26,410 bases of DNA from JAPUDQ01 sp049644865 (GTDB taxonomy: Bacteria; Patescibacteriota; Saccharimonadia; Saccharimonadales; Saccharimonadaceae), in the NCBI GenBank assembly GCA_049644865.1, contig JBARSV010000014.1, positions 1 through 26,410 on the forward strand, read 5' to 3'. A program made the translations under genes and the position numbers. The notes beneath the pieces were generated by a model that did no database searches, was not told the origin of the DNA, and saw only the letters and a program-made list of their open reading frames with translations. Positions 1-7,686 of this stretch are shown here, in pieces; the stretch's first letter is position 1; each line of letters begins with the position of its first letter.

Positions 1-1
1 G

Positions 2-100
2 TACCAAGAGTATCTTAACGATTACAATACCTACCGACCACATCTCGGGCTCGAGCTCAAGACGCCAGAGGAGAAGTTACTGTCTTACGGTAGATCGTAG
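2..100 (+). mobile_element. 3' end of an integrase-core (DDE) transposase gene, cut by the window edge
   Basis: The first 32 codons of this frame, up to a TAG stop at 98-100, read as the C-terminal end of a retroviral-integrase-type transposase: a YN-x-YRPH-x-GL segment followed by a K-TPEEKL segment. These are the usual last conserved blocks of IS3/IS481-family enzymes after the catalytic glutamate. The rest of the protein and the left end of the element lie outside the window, so it cannot be said whether the gene is intact. No terminal inverted repeat could be fixed in 101-177. Family assignment (IS3 versus IS481) is open. Confidence 0.72.
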
Positions 101-141
101 TGTTCGAGATGTGTTTGCTAGAGTAAGCTCTTGGTTTATTC

Positions 142-170
142 TATAATCCATAATCTATAATCTAGATTCT
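142..170 (+). repeat. Heptad repeat remnant beside the IS end
   Basis: Three 7-nt units of the form TATAATC (one reads CATAATC), followed by the degenerate unit TAGATTC, lie between the transposase stop and the TPR gene stop. The 7-nt period is the same as in the larger elements further right, but no second arm is visible here. The rest of 101-177 shows nothing recognisable. Confidence 0.6.
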
Positions 171-177
171 CGATAAC

Positions 178-831
178 TCACATCACTATCTTGCGTGGCT
201 GCTTGATCTGGTTCGGCGCGTTCGAGGGTATGATGACCTTTGCAACCTTCTCACGCATTGCAGTCGCAAGCTCTATCTGATCGTCACGCTCGTATGCATC
301 CGCAAGTATAGAGATGCTCTGTGGATTTGGCTCGAGTTCGACAGCCCTCTCGAGTGAGGTAATCATGGCTTTAGTATTACCGAGCTTCTCCTGTACTTTG
401 GCGAGTGCGATATGTCTAGCCGCTAATTCTGCCTCCATGCCAAGTGCTTGTTCGAACGCGAGAGCAGCTTTCTCGTACTGGCCTGTTTCATAGTAAATAA
501 GGCCGACATTGTGAAGACTACTAGCGCTTGGTTCGAGGCTTTGGGCAATCTCAAAGCATTCGATGGCGTCTTGATAGGCGCGCTGCTTGGCATAAAGTAT
601 ACCGAGACGATTATATGCTGTTGCGTTACGCTCATCGACGCGCAATATTGTGAGAAGTGCTTTTTCGGCACGAAGGTATTTGCGATCTTTGATACTATCT
701 TGAGCAACAGCCCACAATTTATCAAGACGTGTCGAAAATTTAGACGAAAATACTGCACCAGTATCATCGACTGTTCGCTGATACCAAAGTATCCAAGCAC
801 CGAGTCCCACCAAAAGTATTAATCCTAGCAT
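178..831 (-). CDS. TPR-repeat protein with N-terminal membrane anchor
   Basis: 217 aa. Residues 2-17 are a hydrophobic segment (LGLILLVGLGAWILWY), read as a signal anchor, so the TPR part could be on either face; the short N-terminus favours an outside location. Residues 45-200 hold about four tetratricopeptide repeats, recognisable by the A-x-Y-N-x-LG-x-x-Y and A-x-x-x-x-x-A-x-x-LEP spacing. TPRs mediate protein-protein contacts, so no enzyme activity is implied. There is no Shine-Dalgarno before the ATG; instead a TATAAT hexamer lies at 840-845, eight bases upstream, so the mRNA may be leaderless. Function beyond scaffold is unknown. Confidence 0.8.
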   Translation of the reverse strand: MLGLILLVGLGAWILWYQRTVDDTGAVFSSKFSTRLDKLWAVAQDSIKDRKYLRAEKALLTILRVDERNATAYNRLGILYAKQRAYQDAIECFEIAQSLEPSASSLHNVGLIYYETGQYEKAALAFEQALGMEAELAARHIALAKVQEKLGNTKAMITSLERAVELEPNPQSISILADAYERDDQIELATAMREKVAKVIIPSNAPNQIKQPRKIVM

Positions 832-839
832 TGGAGATA

Positions 840-845
840 ATTATA
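840..845 (-). promoter_or_regulatory. -10 hexamer TATAAT of a probable leaderless promoter
   Basis: A perfect TATAAT on the minus strand ends 8 nt before the ATG at 831, placing the transcription start at or next to the initiation codon. No convincing -35 box is present 16-18 nt further up. Confidence 0.5.
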
Positions 846-849
846 CATT

Positions 850-917
850 AGATGGTATATGGTAGATAGTGGGGAGGAATGGTAGGTGGTAGATGGTATA
901 TGGTAGTTTGTAGGTCG
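850..917 (+). repeat. Heptad repeat region between holB-like gene and TPR gene
   Basis: A 16-bp sequence, AGATGGTATATGGTAG, occurs exactly at 850-865 and 891-906. The whole stretch can be cut into 7-nt units of the type AGATGGT/ATATGGT. Unlike the ribosomal elements, both halves point the same way, so it does not form a hairpin. Confidence 0.7.
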
Positions 918-922
918 GTCCC

Positions 923-1756
923 TTATAGTGCAAGGGCGAGGTGAAGAAGCTGTAAGCGAACATTTGCATTTGACTGAAGCTGGTCAATAGTACTGGCTAT
1001 GATATCAAGCTGGTGTGCCGAACGATCCGATGGCTGTTTGGCTATGCCATACGAAATGATGTTACCCATAGTTGTGACTAGCTCAAGTGCTGTCGCTCGA
1101 TCACCCATTGCAACTTTCATACCGATTAACCTCTGATACGTTGATGCTTGCAACACTGACCTCGCTTGCCTGGTCACGTCTGCCCGTACAGAAAAATAGT
1201 CAGGGTCGTCGAGAAGTTTCATAAGACCCGCGGGTCTTCCGCCTGCCAAGAATAGTAGTTGGGATTGCGTCATTGCATCATTGATGCCATGCTCCTCTAT
1301 CATCGAGAGTGAAACGCTGCGTGAGATCGGCCGAACTTCTATCGCAGCAATACGCGAACGGATCGTCGGGAGTAATAGCTGCGGAGAATGAGTTGCGACA
1401 ATGAACACGACATTTTCAGGCGGTTCTTCAAGTAATTTTAGGAAACTATTTTGAGCCGGTACACTCATACGCTCGGCATCGTCGATGATGACCGTGAGGC
1501 GTCCTGAGCGTTTGGCACGAGTATCGTGATAGAGCTGTCGTATTTGCTCAATAGCGATGTCTTTGCCCTCACTTCCCTGCACTACCATCATGGCGCCAGG
1601 TTCGTTACTTAAGGCTCGTGCTATCGCCTGGGCTAGGGTGAGGAGACCGCAGCCAAATGAGCCATAGAGCAGTAGCCCGTTATGAGGATCCGCCACAAAA
1701 GCCTCACACCGTCGACGGGTAATGTCATGTAATACGAGATCAGGCGCAAATGTCAT
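923..1756 (-). CDS. holB: DNA polymerase III delta' subunit-like clamp-loader protein
   Basis: 277 aa. AAA+ clamp-loader fold: residues 26-50 cover the P-loop region, 85-125 the Walker B region (VIIDDAERM) followed by a PAQNSFLKLLEEPP segment, and 131-136 hold TIRSRI, the place of the family's SRC arginine-finger motif. The P-loop reads GSFGCGLLT, with the catalytic lysine replaced by leucine. This fits delta', which assembles with gamma/tau and delta but does not hydrolyse ATP. The start at 1756 is preferred over 1792 because AGAGG lies 6-7 nt upstream and the overlap with the pseudouridine synthase shrinks to 17 nt. Assignment as delta' rather than gamma/tau rests on length and the dead P-loop. 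Confidence 0.82.
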   Translation of the reverse strand: MTFAPDLVLHDITRRRCEAFVADPHNGLLLYGSFGCGLLTLAQAIARALSNEPGAMMVVQGSEGKDIAIEQIRQLYHDTRAKRSGRLTVIIDDAERMSVPAQNSFLKLLEEPPENVVFIVATHSPQLLLPTIRSRIAAIEVRPISRSVSLSMIEEHGINDAMTQSQLLFLAGGRPAGLMKLLDDPDYFSVRADVTRQARSVLQASTYQRLIGMKVAMGDRATALELVTTMGNIISYGIAKQPSDRSAHQLDIIASTIDQLQSNANVRLQLLHLALAL

Positions 1757-2585
1757 CGACAGCCTCTTGCATAGTAGTTGGTAGCGGAGCAATAAATGAT
1801 GTGCGCTTTGAGTCGGGGATGGTGATCTCGAGTTGTTCGGCGTGCAAACAGAGTCGGCCTATCGGACTTTTGCCACCGTCATACAGGTTATCTCCAAGTA
1901 TCGGCGTCCCGATGTATGCCATATGCACACGTAATTGATGGGTGCGGCCAGTCGTCGGCCGCAAGCTAACGACACTCATACCGCCACGGCTTCCCAGGAC
2001 TTCATAGTGTGTCTGGGCTGGTTTGCCACTAGGATCGACCCGGAAACTACTTGGACGCTTTGGGTTACGACCGATCGGTAGATCAATATTCGCCTCATGG
2101 TGCTTTGGAGTACCGCGAACGATGGCGATATAAGTCTTCTTAGCTTTGCGGTCGTGAAATTGCCTCTGTAATAGCCTCACGGTCTCCTCGTCTTTGGCAG
2201 CTATGATAACACCACTTGTCTCGCGGTCCAGACGGTGGACGATACCTGCCCTGTTCTCATTGGTTTCGGGGGTAAAATGCAGATGTCGCCGAACAAATTC
2301 AGCGACAGTAAATTCATCAGGCATGATACCTTTGGCATGACTTAGTATGCCGGCAGCTTTGTTCATGACAAGCACATGGTCGTCCTCATAGATGACATCG
2401 ATCTCACCGTCAAGTACCGGCGGTTTCGGTGCTTTGACAGTTACCTCGTCATCCTCGCCCAGCTCAAAGCTGACCTTGGTCACAAATTCGCCATTGACAC
2501 GCACATGCTTATCAGCGATCAGTTTCTGCCACTGCGCTCTTGAGCGCTCCGGCCAGTATTGCGCCATGTAGATATCAAGTCGCAT
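1740..2585 (-). CDS. RluA/RluD-family 23S rRNA pseudouridine synthase
   Basis: 281 aa. Residues 1-50 form an S4-like RNA-binding domain (RSRAQWQKLIADKHVRVNG), followed by the catalytic domain with the family signature HRLDRET at 117-123; Asp120 is the expected nucleophile. Later motifs LRPTTGRTHQLRVH and the GD-LYGG-like loop (GDNLYDGG) complete the fold. The enzyme isomerises uridines in 23S rRNA; the exact positions (RluD-type helix 69 or RluC-type) cannot be decided by eye. The start at 2585 is chosen because AAGGGAG sits 8 nt upstream; an in-frame ATG at 2612 has no SD. It precedes and overlaps the holB-like gene by 17 nt, so the two are translated from one mRNA. Confidence 0.9.
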   Translation of the reverse strand: MRLDIYMAQYWPERSRAQWQKLIADKHVRVNGEFVTKVSFELGEDDEVTVKAPKPPVLDGEIDVIYEDDHVLVMNKAAGILSHAKGIMPDEFTVAEFVRRHLHFTPETNENRAGIVHRLDRETSGVIIAAKDEETVRLLQRQFHDRKAKKTYIAIVRGTPKHHEANIDLPIGRNPKRPSSFRVDPSGKPAQTHYEVLGSRGGMSVVSLRPTTGRTHQLRVHMAYIGTPILGDNLYDGGKSPIGRLCLHAEQLEITIPDSKRTSFIAPLPTTMQEAVDDICA

Positions 2586-2705
2586 AATGTGCTCCCTTTG
2601 GTCGCATAGCAAATAGAAGGTAGCTATTGGCTATTAGCTGAGCTGCTGAAAAAGCTATATTCCAATAGCTATATTCTAATAGCCGTTGTCGAACGTAGTG
2701 AGACA
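2586..2705 (-). repeat. Heptad-repeat palindromic element, trpS / pseudouridine synthase gap
   Basis: Plus-strand coordinates. SD-proximal array of five 7-nt units at 2603-2637 (CGCATAG, ... CTATTAG). Core at 2638-2649. Distal array of five units at 2650-2684 alternating AATAGCT and ATATTCC types. AATAGCT on one side meets AGCTATT/CTATTGG on the other, so the arms can pair. The flank next to the trpS stop closely matches the flank of the element at 17690-17800. The right end merges into the SD of the next gene. Confidence 0.85.
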
Positions 2706-3740
2706 TCATACTTTCGGTCGTAGCCCAACGGCTTGTTGGATACGCAACAGTCGCTCATTTGCCACCTCACGCATAGCGGCTTCATCTGCTTCAAGCTTTT
2801 GCATCAAGACATCGTCGTCGATCAGATGATACAACTTTTGGAAATTCGTCAGGAATTGTTCGACTTGCTCAGCGACGGCTTTTTTGAGATCGCCGTAGCT
2901 TGTCTTACCTTCCCATTCGGCATTGATATGACCTTGATCACGCGCGCTGAGGAGCGACAACAGCTGTAAGAGATTGGTCACGCCTGGTTGGGCGTCCCAG
3001 TCAAAATTGATCTCGCCGACACTATCGGTCGCTGCAGCCATAATTTTCTTCGCAGCCGCACTAGGATCATCCATGAGATTGATCTTGGACTTTTGGTCAT
3101 TTGAGCTTTTGCTCATCTTTTTCGTGGGGTCGCTCAGGCTGCGAATACGGAGGCCACTATCTCGGTTCATAAACTCTGTCTGCTTAGACGTATCTTCAGG
3201 TACAACAAATAGTTCACCGAATTTATTATTCATACGCATCGCAATATCACGCGTGATCTCGACATGTTGGAATTGATCCTCACCGACAGGCACCCATTTT
3301 GCCCCGTAGAGCAATATATCAGCTGCCATGAGCACCGGATAGTCCATCAACCCCATACTGACACTGGCGGCGTGCTCGCTCGACTTATCCTTGAACTGTA
3401 TCATCCGCTGCATCTCACCGACATAGGTAAAGCAATTGAGTATCCAGGTCATTTCGCTATGGGCGGATATATAACTTTGGCGATAGATATACGTATCAGG
3501 GTTGTTAAGATCAAGCCCTGCGGCAATAAAATACTTGAGATTTTGTAACGTCTTACCGTAGAGCGACTCGTGATCGGTTGGAGTCGTAAAACTATGCAGG
3601 TCGGGTACAAACATGTTTATCTGATACTGCCCTGCAAACTGTCGCTGCATCTCGACCATTGGCACAAACGCACCTAAATAATTCGCTAGTGTCGGCTCTT
3701 CATTGCTGCGGATACCGGTTAATATAACGTCTTTTGCCAT
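2706..3740 (-). CDS. trpS: Tryptophanyl-tRNA synthetase
   Basis: 344 aa, normal length for a bacterial TrpRS. Class I synthetase that charges tRNA-Trp with tryptophan using ATP. The HIGH region has the TrpRS form PTLANYLGA (residues 16-24), and the second signature KKMSKS ends at residue 212 within DPTKKMSKSSND. The segment GLMDYPVLMAADILLYGAKWVPVGEDQFQHVE is typical of TrpRS, although this is split here only as a description. The upstream coiled-coil gene ends with TGA overlapping this ATG (TGATG), so translation is coupled; a GTG three bases earlier is an alternative start. No good SD is visible, which supports coupling. Confidence 0.95.
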   Translation of the reverse strand: MAKDVILTGIRSNEEPTLANYLGAFVPMVEMQRQFAGQYQINMFVPDLHSFTTPTDHESLYGKTLQNLKYFIAAGLDLNNPDTYIYRQSYISAHSEMTWILNCFTYVGEMQRMIQFKDKSSEHAASVSMGLMDYPVLMAADILLYGAKWVPVGEDQFQHVEITRDIAMRMNNKFGELFVVPEDTSKQTEFMNRDSGLRIRSLSDPTKKMSKSSNDQKSKINLMDDPSAAAKKIMAAATDSVGEINFDWDAQPGVTNLLQLLSLLSARDQGHINAEWEGKTSYGDLKKAVAEQVEQFLTNFQKLYHLIDDDVLMQKLEADEAAMREVANERLLRIQQAVGLRPKV

Positions 3741-4126
3741 CACAGGTTCTCGAGGGGTATACCAGTCTTTTCTGATACTTTACGCGCCCAGGCGAGCAGT
3801 TTTTCGAACTGACTATCACGGGCGGCATTTTCGATATCCATGTCGTCATAGCGCTTAAAAATAGCTTCAGCAGTTCGTAGAAGAGACTCGACACTATGCT
3901 CAAGACGCTCCACGCGTTCCTCTAGGGTATCGAGCCGCGCGAGTATCTTCACCTGCCCTACTTCGAGGTTGCCAAGTCTTTTTTCAACAGTGTCAAATCG
4001 CTTATCGACACTCTTAAACTGTTTATCGACACCCTCCATAAAACCCTGGATAACACCGAGGATTTCATCAGTTGAGCGTCTGACAATATTGTCGACATCG
4101 CTTCGGGTAATTGACTCGTCTTTCAT
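3740..4126 (-). CDS. Small coiled-coil protein of unknown function
   Basis: 128 aa, highly charged and without membrane segments. Residues 25-95 have a clear heptad pattern of V/L/F positions (GVDKQFKSVDKRFDTVEKRL, then NLE, LDTLEERVERLEHSVESL), predicting a long coiled coil. The family is not recognised with certainty; similar short coiled-coil proteins are common next to housekeeping genes in reduced genomes. It begins a minus-strand unit with trpS (TGATG overlap). A TACAAT hexamer at 4133-4138 lies 6 nt upstream of the ATG, again suggesting a leaderless transcript. Any link to TrpRS is guesswork. Confidence 0.7.
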   Translation of the reverse strand: MKDESITRSDVDNIVRRSTDEILGVIQGFMEGVDKQFKSVDKRFDTVEKRLGNLEVGQVKILARLDTLEERVERLEHSVESLLRTAEAIFKRYDDMDIENAARDSQFEKLLAWARKVSEKTGIPLENL

Positions 4127-4132
4127 ATCTAT

Positions 4133-4154
4133 ATTGTATCACGACTGCTATACT
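4133..4154. promoter_or_regulatory. Divergent pair of -10 hexamers, coiled-coil gene (minus) and lipid kinase (plus)
   Basis: Minus strand TACAAT at 4133-4138 is 6 nt from the ATG at 4126. Plus strand TATACT at 4149-4154 is 7 nt from the ATG at 4162. The whole intergenic gap is only 35 bp, so both promoters must overlap and neither mRNA can have more than a few untranslated bases. Neither has a good -35 box. Confidence 0.55.
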
Positions 4155-4161
4155 CAATTGT

Positions 4162-5061
4162 ATGAGTGCTTACGATCATATCGCCATCATCTTCAACCCC
4201 AAAAGTACTGGCGATGCGCCGAAGATGGCCAAAGACTTGGCCGACAGTGTCAATGGCCACCACGAGATTATCAAGCGCAAAGCAACACTCTATCCGACGA
4301 AGAAAGCCGGTGACGCCATAGAGATTGCCGAGAGTATCGTTCAAAAATTTGTATCACCGCTCATCGTCTCGGTCAGCGGCGACGGCGGCTACAATGAAGT
4401 GATCAACGGCGTTATGAGCGGTGTGAAACACACCAGCAAACAACCGATAGTTGCGGTCATGGCGGCTGGCAATGCCAATGATCACAAACGAGTGATGCGT
4501 GGCGACACGCCGCTCATCCGCCTCATCAAATCCGCTGAACCCAAGTCGATGGATCTCATCAGTATTACGGCGAAGGCCAACGATTTTGAGTTGTTCCGCT
4601 ACGCCCACTCCTATATCGGTTTCGGTATCACCCCTGAGATAGGCCATCAGCTCAACCAGCATGGCAAAAGCCGCTGGAATGAAATCTGGCTCACGCTCAA
4701 AACGTTGACTAACTTCCAGCCCTTTACGATCGTCCGTGATGGAGTAGCCAAATCATATGATAATCTTGTGTTCGCCAATATCAACGAGATGGCGAAAGTT
4801 GTCAGACTCGATAGCGTGAACAATGTTCAAGACGGCAAATTTGAAGTCATAGCTATTCGCCACAGGGGTAAACTCAATATGATTCGAAAGATGATCGACG
4901 CAGCGTTTCATGGTTTTCATCGACCGCCGAGCTACACCACTTATTCGTTCACGACTACTGATGCTCAACCAATACAGCTCGACGGAGAAATTGAACAATT
5001 ACCCGCTGACTGCGCCATCACCATCCGCAGCCATGCCAGCGCCATCACCTCTCTCTTCTAG
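4162..5061 (+). CDS. Diacylglycerol/sphingosine-kinase-like lipid kinase
   Basis: 299 aa. DAGK catalytic domain: IIFNPKSTG at residues 9-17, the nucleotide-binding SGDGGYNEVING at 72-83, GNANDHKR at 103-110 (usual form G-x-x-NDFAR) and the C-terminal LDGE near residue 272. Such enzymes phosphorylate diacylglycerol or related lipids with ATP at the inner membrane face; in CPR cells, which depend on host lipids, it could help remodel acquired lipids (inference). The canonical GGDGT loop reads SGDGG, so the usual threonine is glycine. The start at 4162 is preferred to an upstream frame at 4111 because homology begins there and a TATACT box lies 7 nt upstream. Confidence 0.85.
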   Translation: MSAYDHIAIIFNPKSTGDAPKMAKDLADSVNGHHEIIKRKATLYPTKKAGDAIEIAESIVQKFVSPLIVSVSGDGGYNEVINGVMSGVKHTSKQPIVAVMAAGNANDHKRVMRGDTPLIRLIKSAEPKSMDLISITAKANDFELFRYAHSYIGFGITPEIGHQLNQHGKSRWNEIWLTLKTLTNFQPFTIVRDGVAKSYDNLVFANINEMAKVVRLDSVNNVQDGKFEVIAIRHRGKLNMIRKMIDAAFHGFHRPPSYTTYSFTTTDAQPIQLDGEIEQLPADCAITIRSHASAITSLF

Positions 5062-5169
5062 AGAACCTCTCTATTGACATCGTTGCAACCTAGCGTTTCT
5101 GGCGTAAGGACTGGTGTCGATATTGTTGCTGCCTCGGGACATTACAGGCGACAACGAAGTCATAAGCCG

Positions 5170-5202
5170 AAAACAAAAACGACCCACTTCGGGTCGATTT
5201 TG
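5170..5202 (-). terminator. Rho-independent terminator of the ribosomal operon
   Basis: On the minus strand an ATCGACCC arm, a gaagt loop and a GGGTCG arm are followed by TTTTTGTTTT. It lies 17 bp after the rpsI stop and between convergent genes. In the plus direction the same stem is followed by only TTTTG, so it may also serve the lipid kinase weakly. Nothing else is recognised in 5062-5169. Confidence 0.88.
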
Positions 5203-5218
5203 TGATCGAAAAAACTCA

Positions 5219-5623
5219 TTAGCGCTTTGAGTACTGTTCGCGTTTGCGGGCACTACGCAAGCCGTATTTCTTGCGTTCTTTTTCGCGTGGGTCACGCATC
5301 ATTAGCCCTGCTTTCTTGAGCGTGCTGCGGAGTGTCTCGTCCATCTCGCTGATAGCTTTGCTGATAGCGAGCTTACAGGCATCGACTTGACCACTCATGC
5401 CACCACCACTGACAACGATGCTGACATCGAAGTTGTCTTGTTTGCCAATCAGTGCGAGCGGGTCAGTTAATTCAGCGACAAGCGTCTTGTTACCGTCGAG
5501 ATATTCTTCGGCCGGTTTGCCGTTGATAGTCATGATACCTTTACCGCTCATCATACGAGCACGAGCCGTAGCTTCTTTACGTCGACCAAGACCATAAAAG
5601 TATTTGTCAGATTTTGCAGCCAT
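5219..5623 (-). CDS. rpsI: Ribosomal protein uS9
   Basis: 134 aa, full length. N-terminal YFYGLGRRKEATARA and C-terminal KKYGLRSARKREQYSKR are diagnostic; the conserved terminal SKR reaches the P-site tRNA in the 30S head. It starts 2 nt after the rplM stop, with a GAGGTG Shine-Dalgarno inside the end of rplM, so it is translationally linked to rplM. It is the last gene of the cluster and is followed by the terminator at 5170-5202. Confidence 0.97.
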   Translation of the reverse strand: MAAKSDKYFYGLGRRKEATARARMMSGKGIMTINGKPAEEYLDGNKTLVAELTDPLALIGKQDNFDVSIVVSGGGMSGQVDACKLAISKAISEMDETLRSTLKKAGLMMRDPREKERKKYGLRSARKREQYSKR

Positions 5624-5625
5624 AA

Positions 5626-6057
5626 TTATTTCACCTCAACTTTCACTGGTTTTTGGGGAGCATGGGTGTGCTCTTCGCCGGCGAAGACACGAAGTCGTTT
5701 CATGCGCTCAGCGTGGAGTTTGTTATGCGGAATCATGCCGGCAACGGCTTTTTCGATGAGTGCTGGTGAGTTTTGCTTGCGCATGTCGGCAAGTGATGTC
5801 TCTTTCAAGCCACTCGGAAACCCAGAATAACTGTAGTACGTCTTGTTTTGTTCTTTATTGCCAGTCACAACTACTCGATCAGCATTGACGACGACGACAT
5901 AGTCACCATCATCCATGTGTGGAGTGTATGTCGGTTTGTATTTGCCCATAAGTCGAGTGGCAATGACAGTAGCAACACGGCCGAGAGGCGCAGATGATGC
6001 ATCAATCACGACCCATTTGTGACTCACCTCACTGGCTTTCATTGAATATGTTTTCAC
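5626..6057 (-). CDS. rplM: Ribosomal protein uL13
   Basis: 143 aa. WVVIDASSAPLGRVAT and the HMDDGDYVVVVNADRVVVTGNK block are typical of uL13, as is PHNKLHAERMKRLRVFAG near the C-terminus. The start is GTG: the rplQ stop TAG shares its last base with it (TAGTG), and GGAG sits 8 nt upstream. The lone ATG five codons later would lose the conserved N-terminus. rplM-rpsI form the usual pair, here fused to the end of the alpha operon. Confidence 0.97.
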   Translation of the reverse strand: MKTYSMKASEVSHKWVVIDASSAPLGRVATVIATRLMGKYKPTYTPHMDDGDYVVVVNADRVVVTGNKEQNKTYYSYSGFPSGLKETSLADMRKQNSPALIEKAVAGMIPHNKLHAERMKRLRVFAGEEHTHAPQKPVKVEVK

Positions 6058-6626
6058 TATCGGTCTCCACTCTTTCTAACGGTCACACTAGGCTTGTGAC
6101 TCATATGCTTGTCTGCCGCGGTAACTTTGCGAGGCGCACGGGCGGGTGTATTTGTCGCTGGTCTCTTCGCAACCGATTTCTTGTCATTTGTCTTCTTCAC
6201 TGGGGTCGATTTCGCCTGGGACGCAGTAGCGACCTTCCCTCTTCCTTCTTCCTTCGTCCCTCGATCGAGTTTGTCGACAAACTCGATAGCCGCCAGCTGT
6301 GCATTGTCGCCGACACGCAGTCGTGTTCGCGTAATCCGAACATGTCCGCTGACACGACCTGTCATTTGCGGCGCAAGTTGGTCAACAAGTGTCTTGGTTG
6401 CGATTTGGTTATCGAGAGCAGATAAGACTGCTCGTCGAGAGGCAAGATCGCCTCGTTTTGCTTTCGTGATGATCGGCTCGATAAACGGCACGAGCTCTTT
6501 AGCGCGTGGCAGCGTCGTTTCGATTTTGCCGTGCTCGATCAAGCTAATCGCAAAACCTCTCAGGAGCGCTTTGCGCTGTGCAGAGTCGCGATGGAGCTTG
6601 CGGCCTTGATATCCGTGTCGATGCAT
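6057..6626 (-). CDS. rplQ: Ribosomal protein bL17 with long C-terminal tail
   Basis: 189 aa against the usual 115-130. Residues 1-120 are a normal bL17 (MHRHGYQGRKLHRDSAQRKA start, VDKL end of the core). Residues 121-189 are a lysine/alanine/threonine-rich, low-complexity tail. The tail begins exactly where a heptad-repeat block (6235-6262) encodes TKEEGRG. The same block recurs at the end of rpsE, so the tail may have been acquired or extended by repeat insertion (inference). SD AAGGAG precedes the ATG at the right spacing. Confidence 0.95.
   Translation of the reverse strand: MHRHGYQGRKLHRDSAQRKALLRGFAISLIEHGKIETTLPRAKELVPFIEPIITKAKRGDLASRRAVLSALDNQIATKTLVDQLAPQMTGRVSGHVRITRTRLRVGDNAQLAAIEFVDKLDRGTKEEGRGKVATASQAKSTPVKKTNDKKSVAKRPATNTPARAPRKVTAADKHMSHKPSVTVRKSGDR
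6235..6262 (-). repeat. Heptad repeat inside the rplQ tail
   Basis: 28 nt made of four 7-nt units (minus strand types GGGACGA and AGGAAGA). It matches the block at 12865-12892 in rpsE with only two differences in 28 positions. Both copies start just past the conserved core of the host protein. Confidence 0.8.
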
Positions 6627-6750
6627 TAGAACGCTCCTTTCAGTCGTTTAGCAAATGGAATATAGCTTTTAGCTATTGGCATAGCGCTACGACATGCCAT
6701 CTTCCAATAGCTGCCTTCCAATAGCTGATGATGAGTGAAACGAATCATTA
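6627..6750 (-). repeat. Heptad-repeat palindromic element, rpoA / rplQ gap
   Basis: SD-proximal array of five 7-nt units at 6645-6679 (CGTTTAG first, CTATTGG last), in the same register as the elements at 2586-2705 and 17690-17800. Core with a GGCAT/ATGCC stem (6678-6682 with 6694-6698). Distal array of five units at 6696-6730, including TCCAATA twice. TCCAATAGCT and AGCTATTGG are exact reverse complements over nine bases, so the arms can form a long hairpin. The right end is the AAGGAGC Shine-Dalgarno of rplQ. Confidence 0.88.
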
Positions 6751-7674
6751 TTAGAACTCCATCTCCGCTAATTTTTCCTTGACCTCATCGAGAGCTTTGC
6801 TACCAAAGCCTTTGAGCTCACGTAGGTCAGTTTCGCTGAGAGTTACAAGATCGTTGATCGTACGAATATCGTTATTGATAAGCGCATTAGTCGTGCGTGC
6901 CGTTAAGTTCAGGTCTTCGATAGGGGTCATTAGCTCGGTATCGCTACTGTCCTCACGTGCACCAGGTGTTGGAGCTGATTCAACACGCGTTGCACCAGCC
7001 AGTGCCGTATATTGGTTAATCAAGATTGCAGCAGCTTCTTCGAAAGCCTCACGAGGATTCATACTTCCGTCGGTGTCAATAGTAAGCAAGAGCTTGTCGA
7101 GATCAGTTGTTTGGCCAACACGGGTATTCTCAACTTTGTAGCGAACACGCAGCACAGGGCTAAATATTGCATCGAGAGCAATCATATCACTGTGTATTCG
7201 GCCGCTACTCGACTCCTCAATGGTGCGATATCCACGGCCAGTCTCGACGACGAGATCCATGACGACTGAGCCTTTCGGATCATCGATCGTACAGATAACA
7301 GCGTCGGGGTTGATGACCTCGATGTCATCAGACAATTTAATGTCGGCAGCGGTGACCACACCTGCACCCTTTTTCTCGAGGCGAAGTTCGACGGGACGGT
7401 CATTGTGGGCACGTACACGAACGTTTTTGAGGTTGAGCATGATATCAACGACATCTTCAACGACACCTTTGATGGTTGTAAATTCGTGGGTAGCGCCTTC
7501 GACGCGGAAAGCGACAATAGCAGCTCCCTCGATACTGCTGAGTAGCACTCGGCGTAGTGAGTTACCAAGAGTCATACCGTAACCAGTGTGGAGCGGTTCG
7601 ACGACGAACGTGGCGCTTGTCGCGCTGTGATCGTCAACTTTTGCAAGACTTGGATTGTGAATAGCTTGTGACAT
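6751..7674 (-). CDS. rpoA: RNA polymerase alpha subunit
   Basis: 307 aa. The N-terminal dimerisation domain (about 1-225) includes FVVEPLHTGYGMTLGNSLRRVLLSSIEGAA, the signature helix region (quoted in part), and a linker of about 25 residues leads to the C-terminal domain (about 245-307) with LTARTTNALINNDIRTINDL and LKGFGSKALDEVKEKL, the DNA- and activator-contacting helix-hairpin-helix. Alpha nucleates RNA polymerase assembly. SD AAGGAG before the ATG; 12 bp after rpsD. A heptad element separates it from rplQ. Confidence 0.97.
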   Translation of the reverse strand: MSQAIHNPSLAKVDDHSATSATFVVEPLHTGYGMTLGNSLRRVLLSSIEGAAIVAFRVEGATHEFTTIKGVVEDVVDIMLNLKNVRVRAHNDRPVELRLEKKGAGVVTAADIKLSDDIEVINPDAVICTIDDPKGSVVMDLVVETGRGYRTIEESSSGRIHSDMIALDAIFSPVLRVRYKVENTRVGQTTDLDKLLLTIDTDGSMNPREAFEEAAAILINQYTALAGATRVESAPTPGAREDSSDTELMTPIEDLNLTARTTNALINNDIRTINDLVTLSETDLRELKGFGSKALDEVKEKLAEMEF

Positions 7675-7686
7675 ATATGCTCCTTA

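Noticed and set aside
448..822. Plus-strand frame opposite the TPR gene
   Set aside because: Cysteine- and isoleucine-rich shadow of the TPR gene with no start signals.
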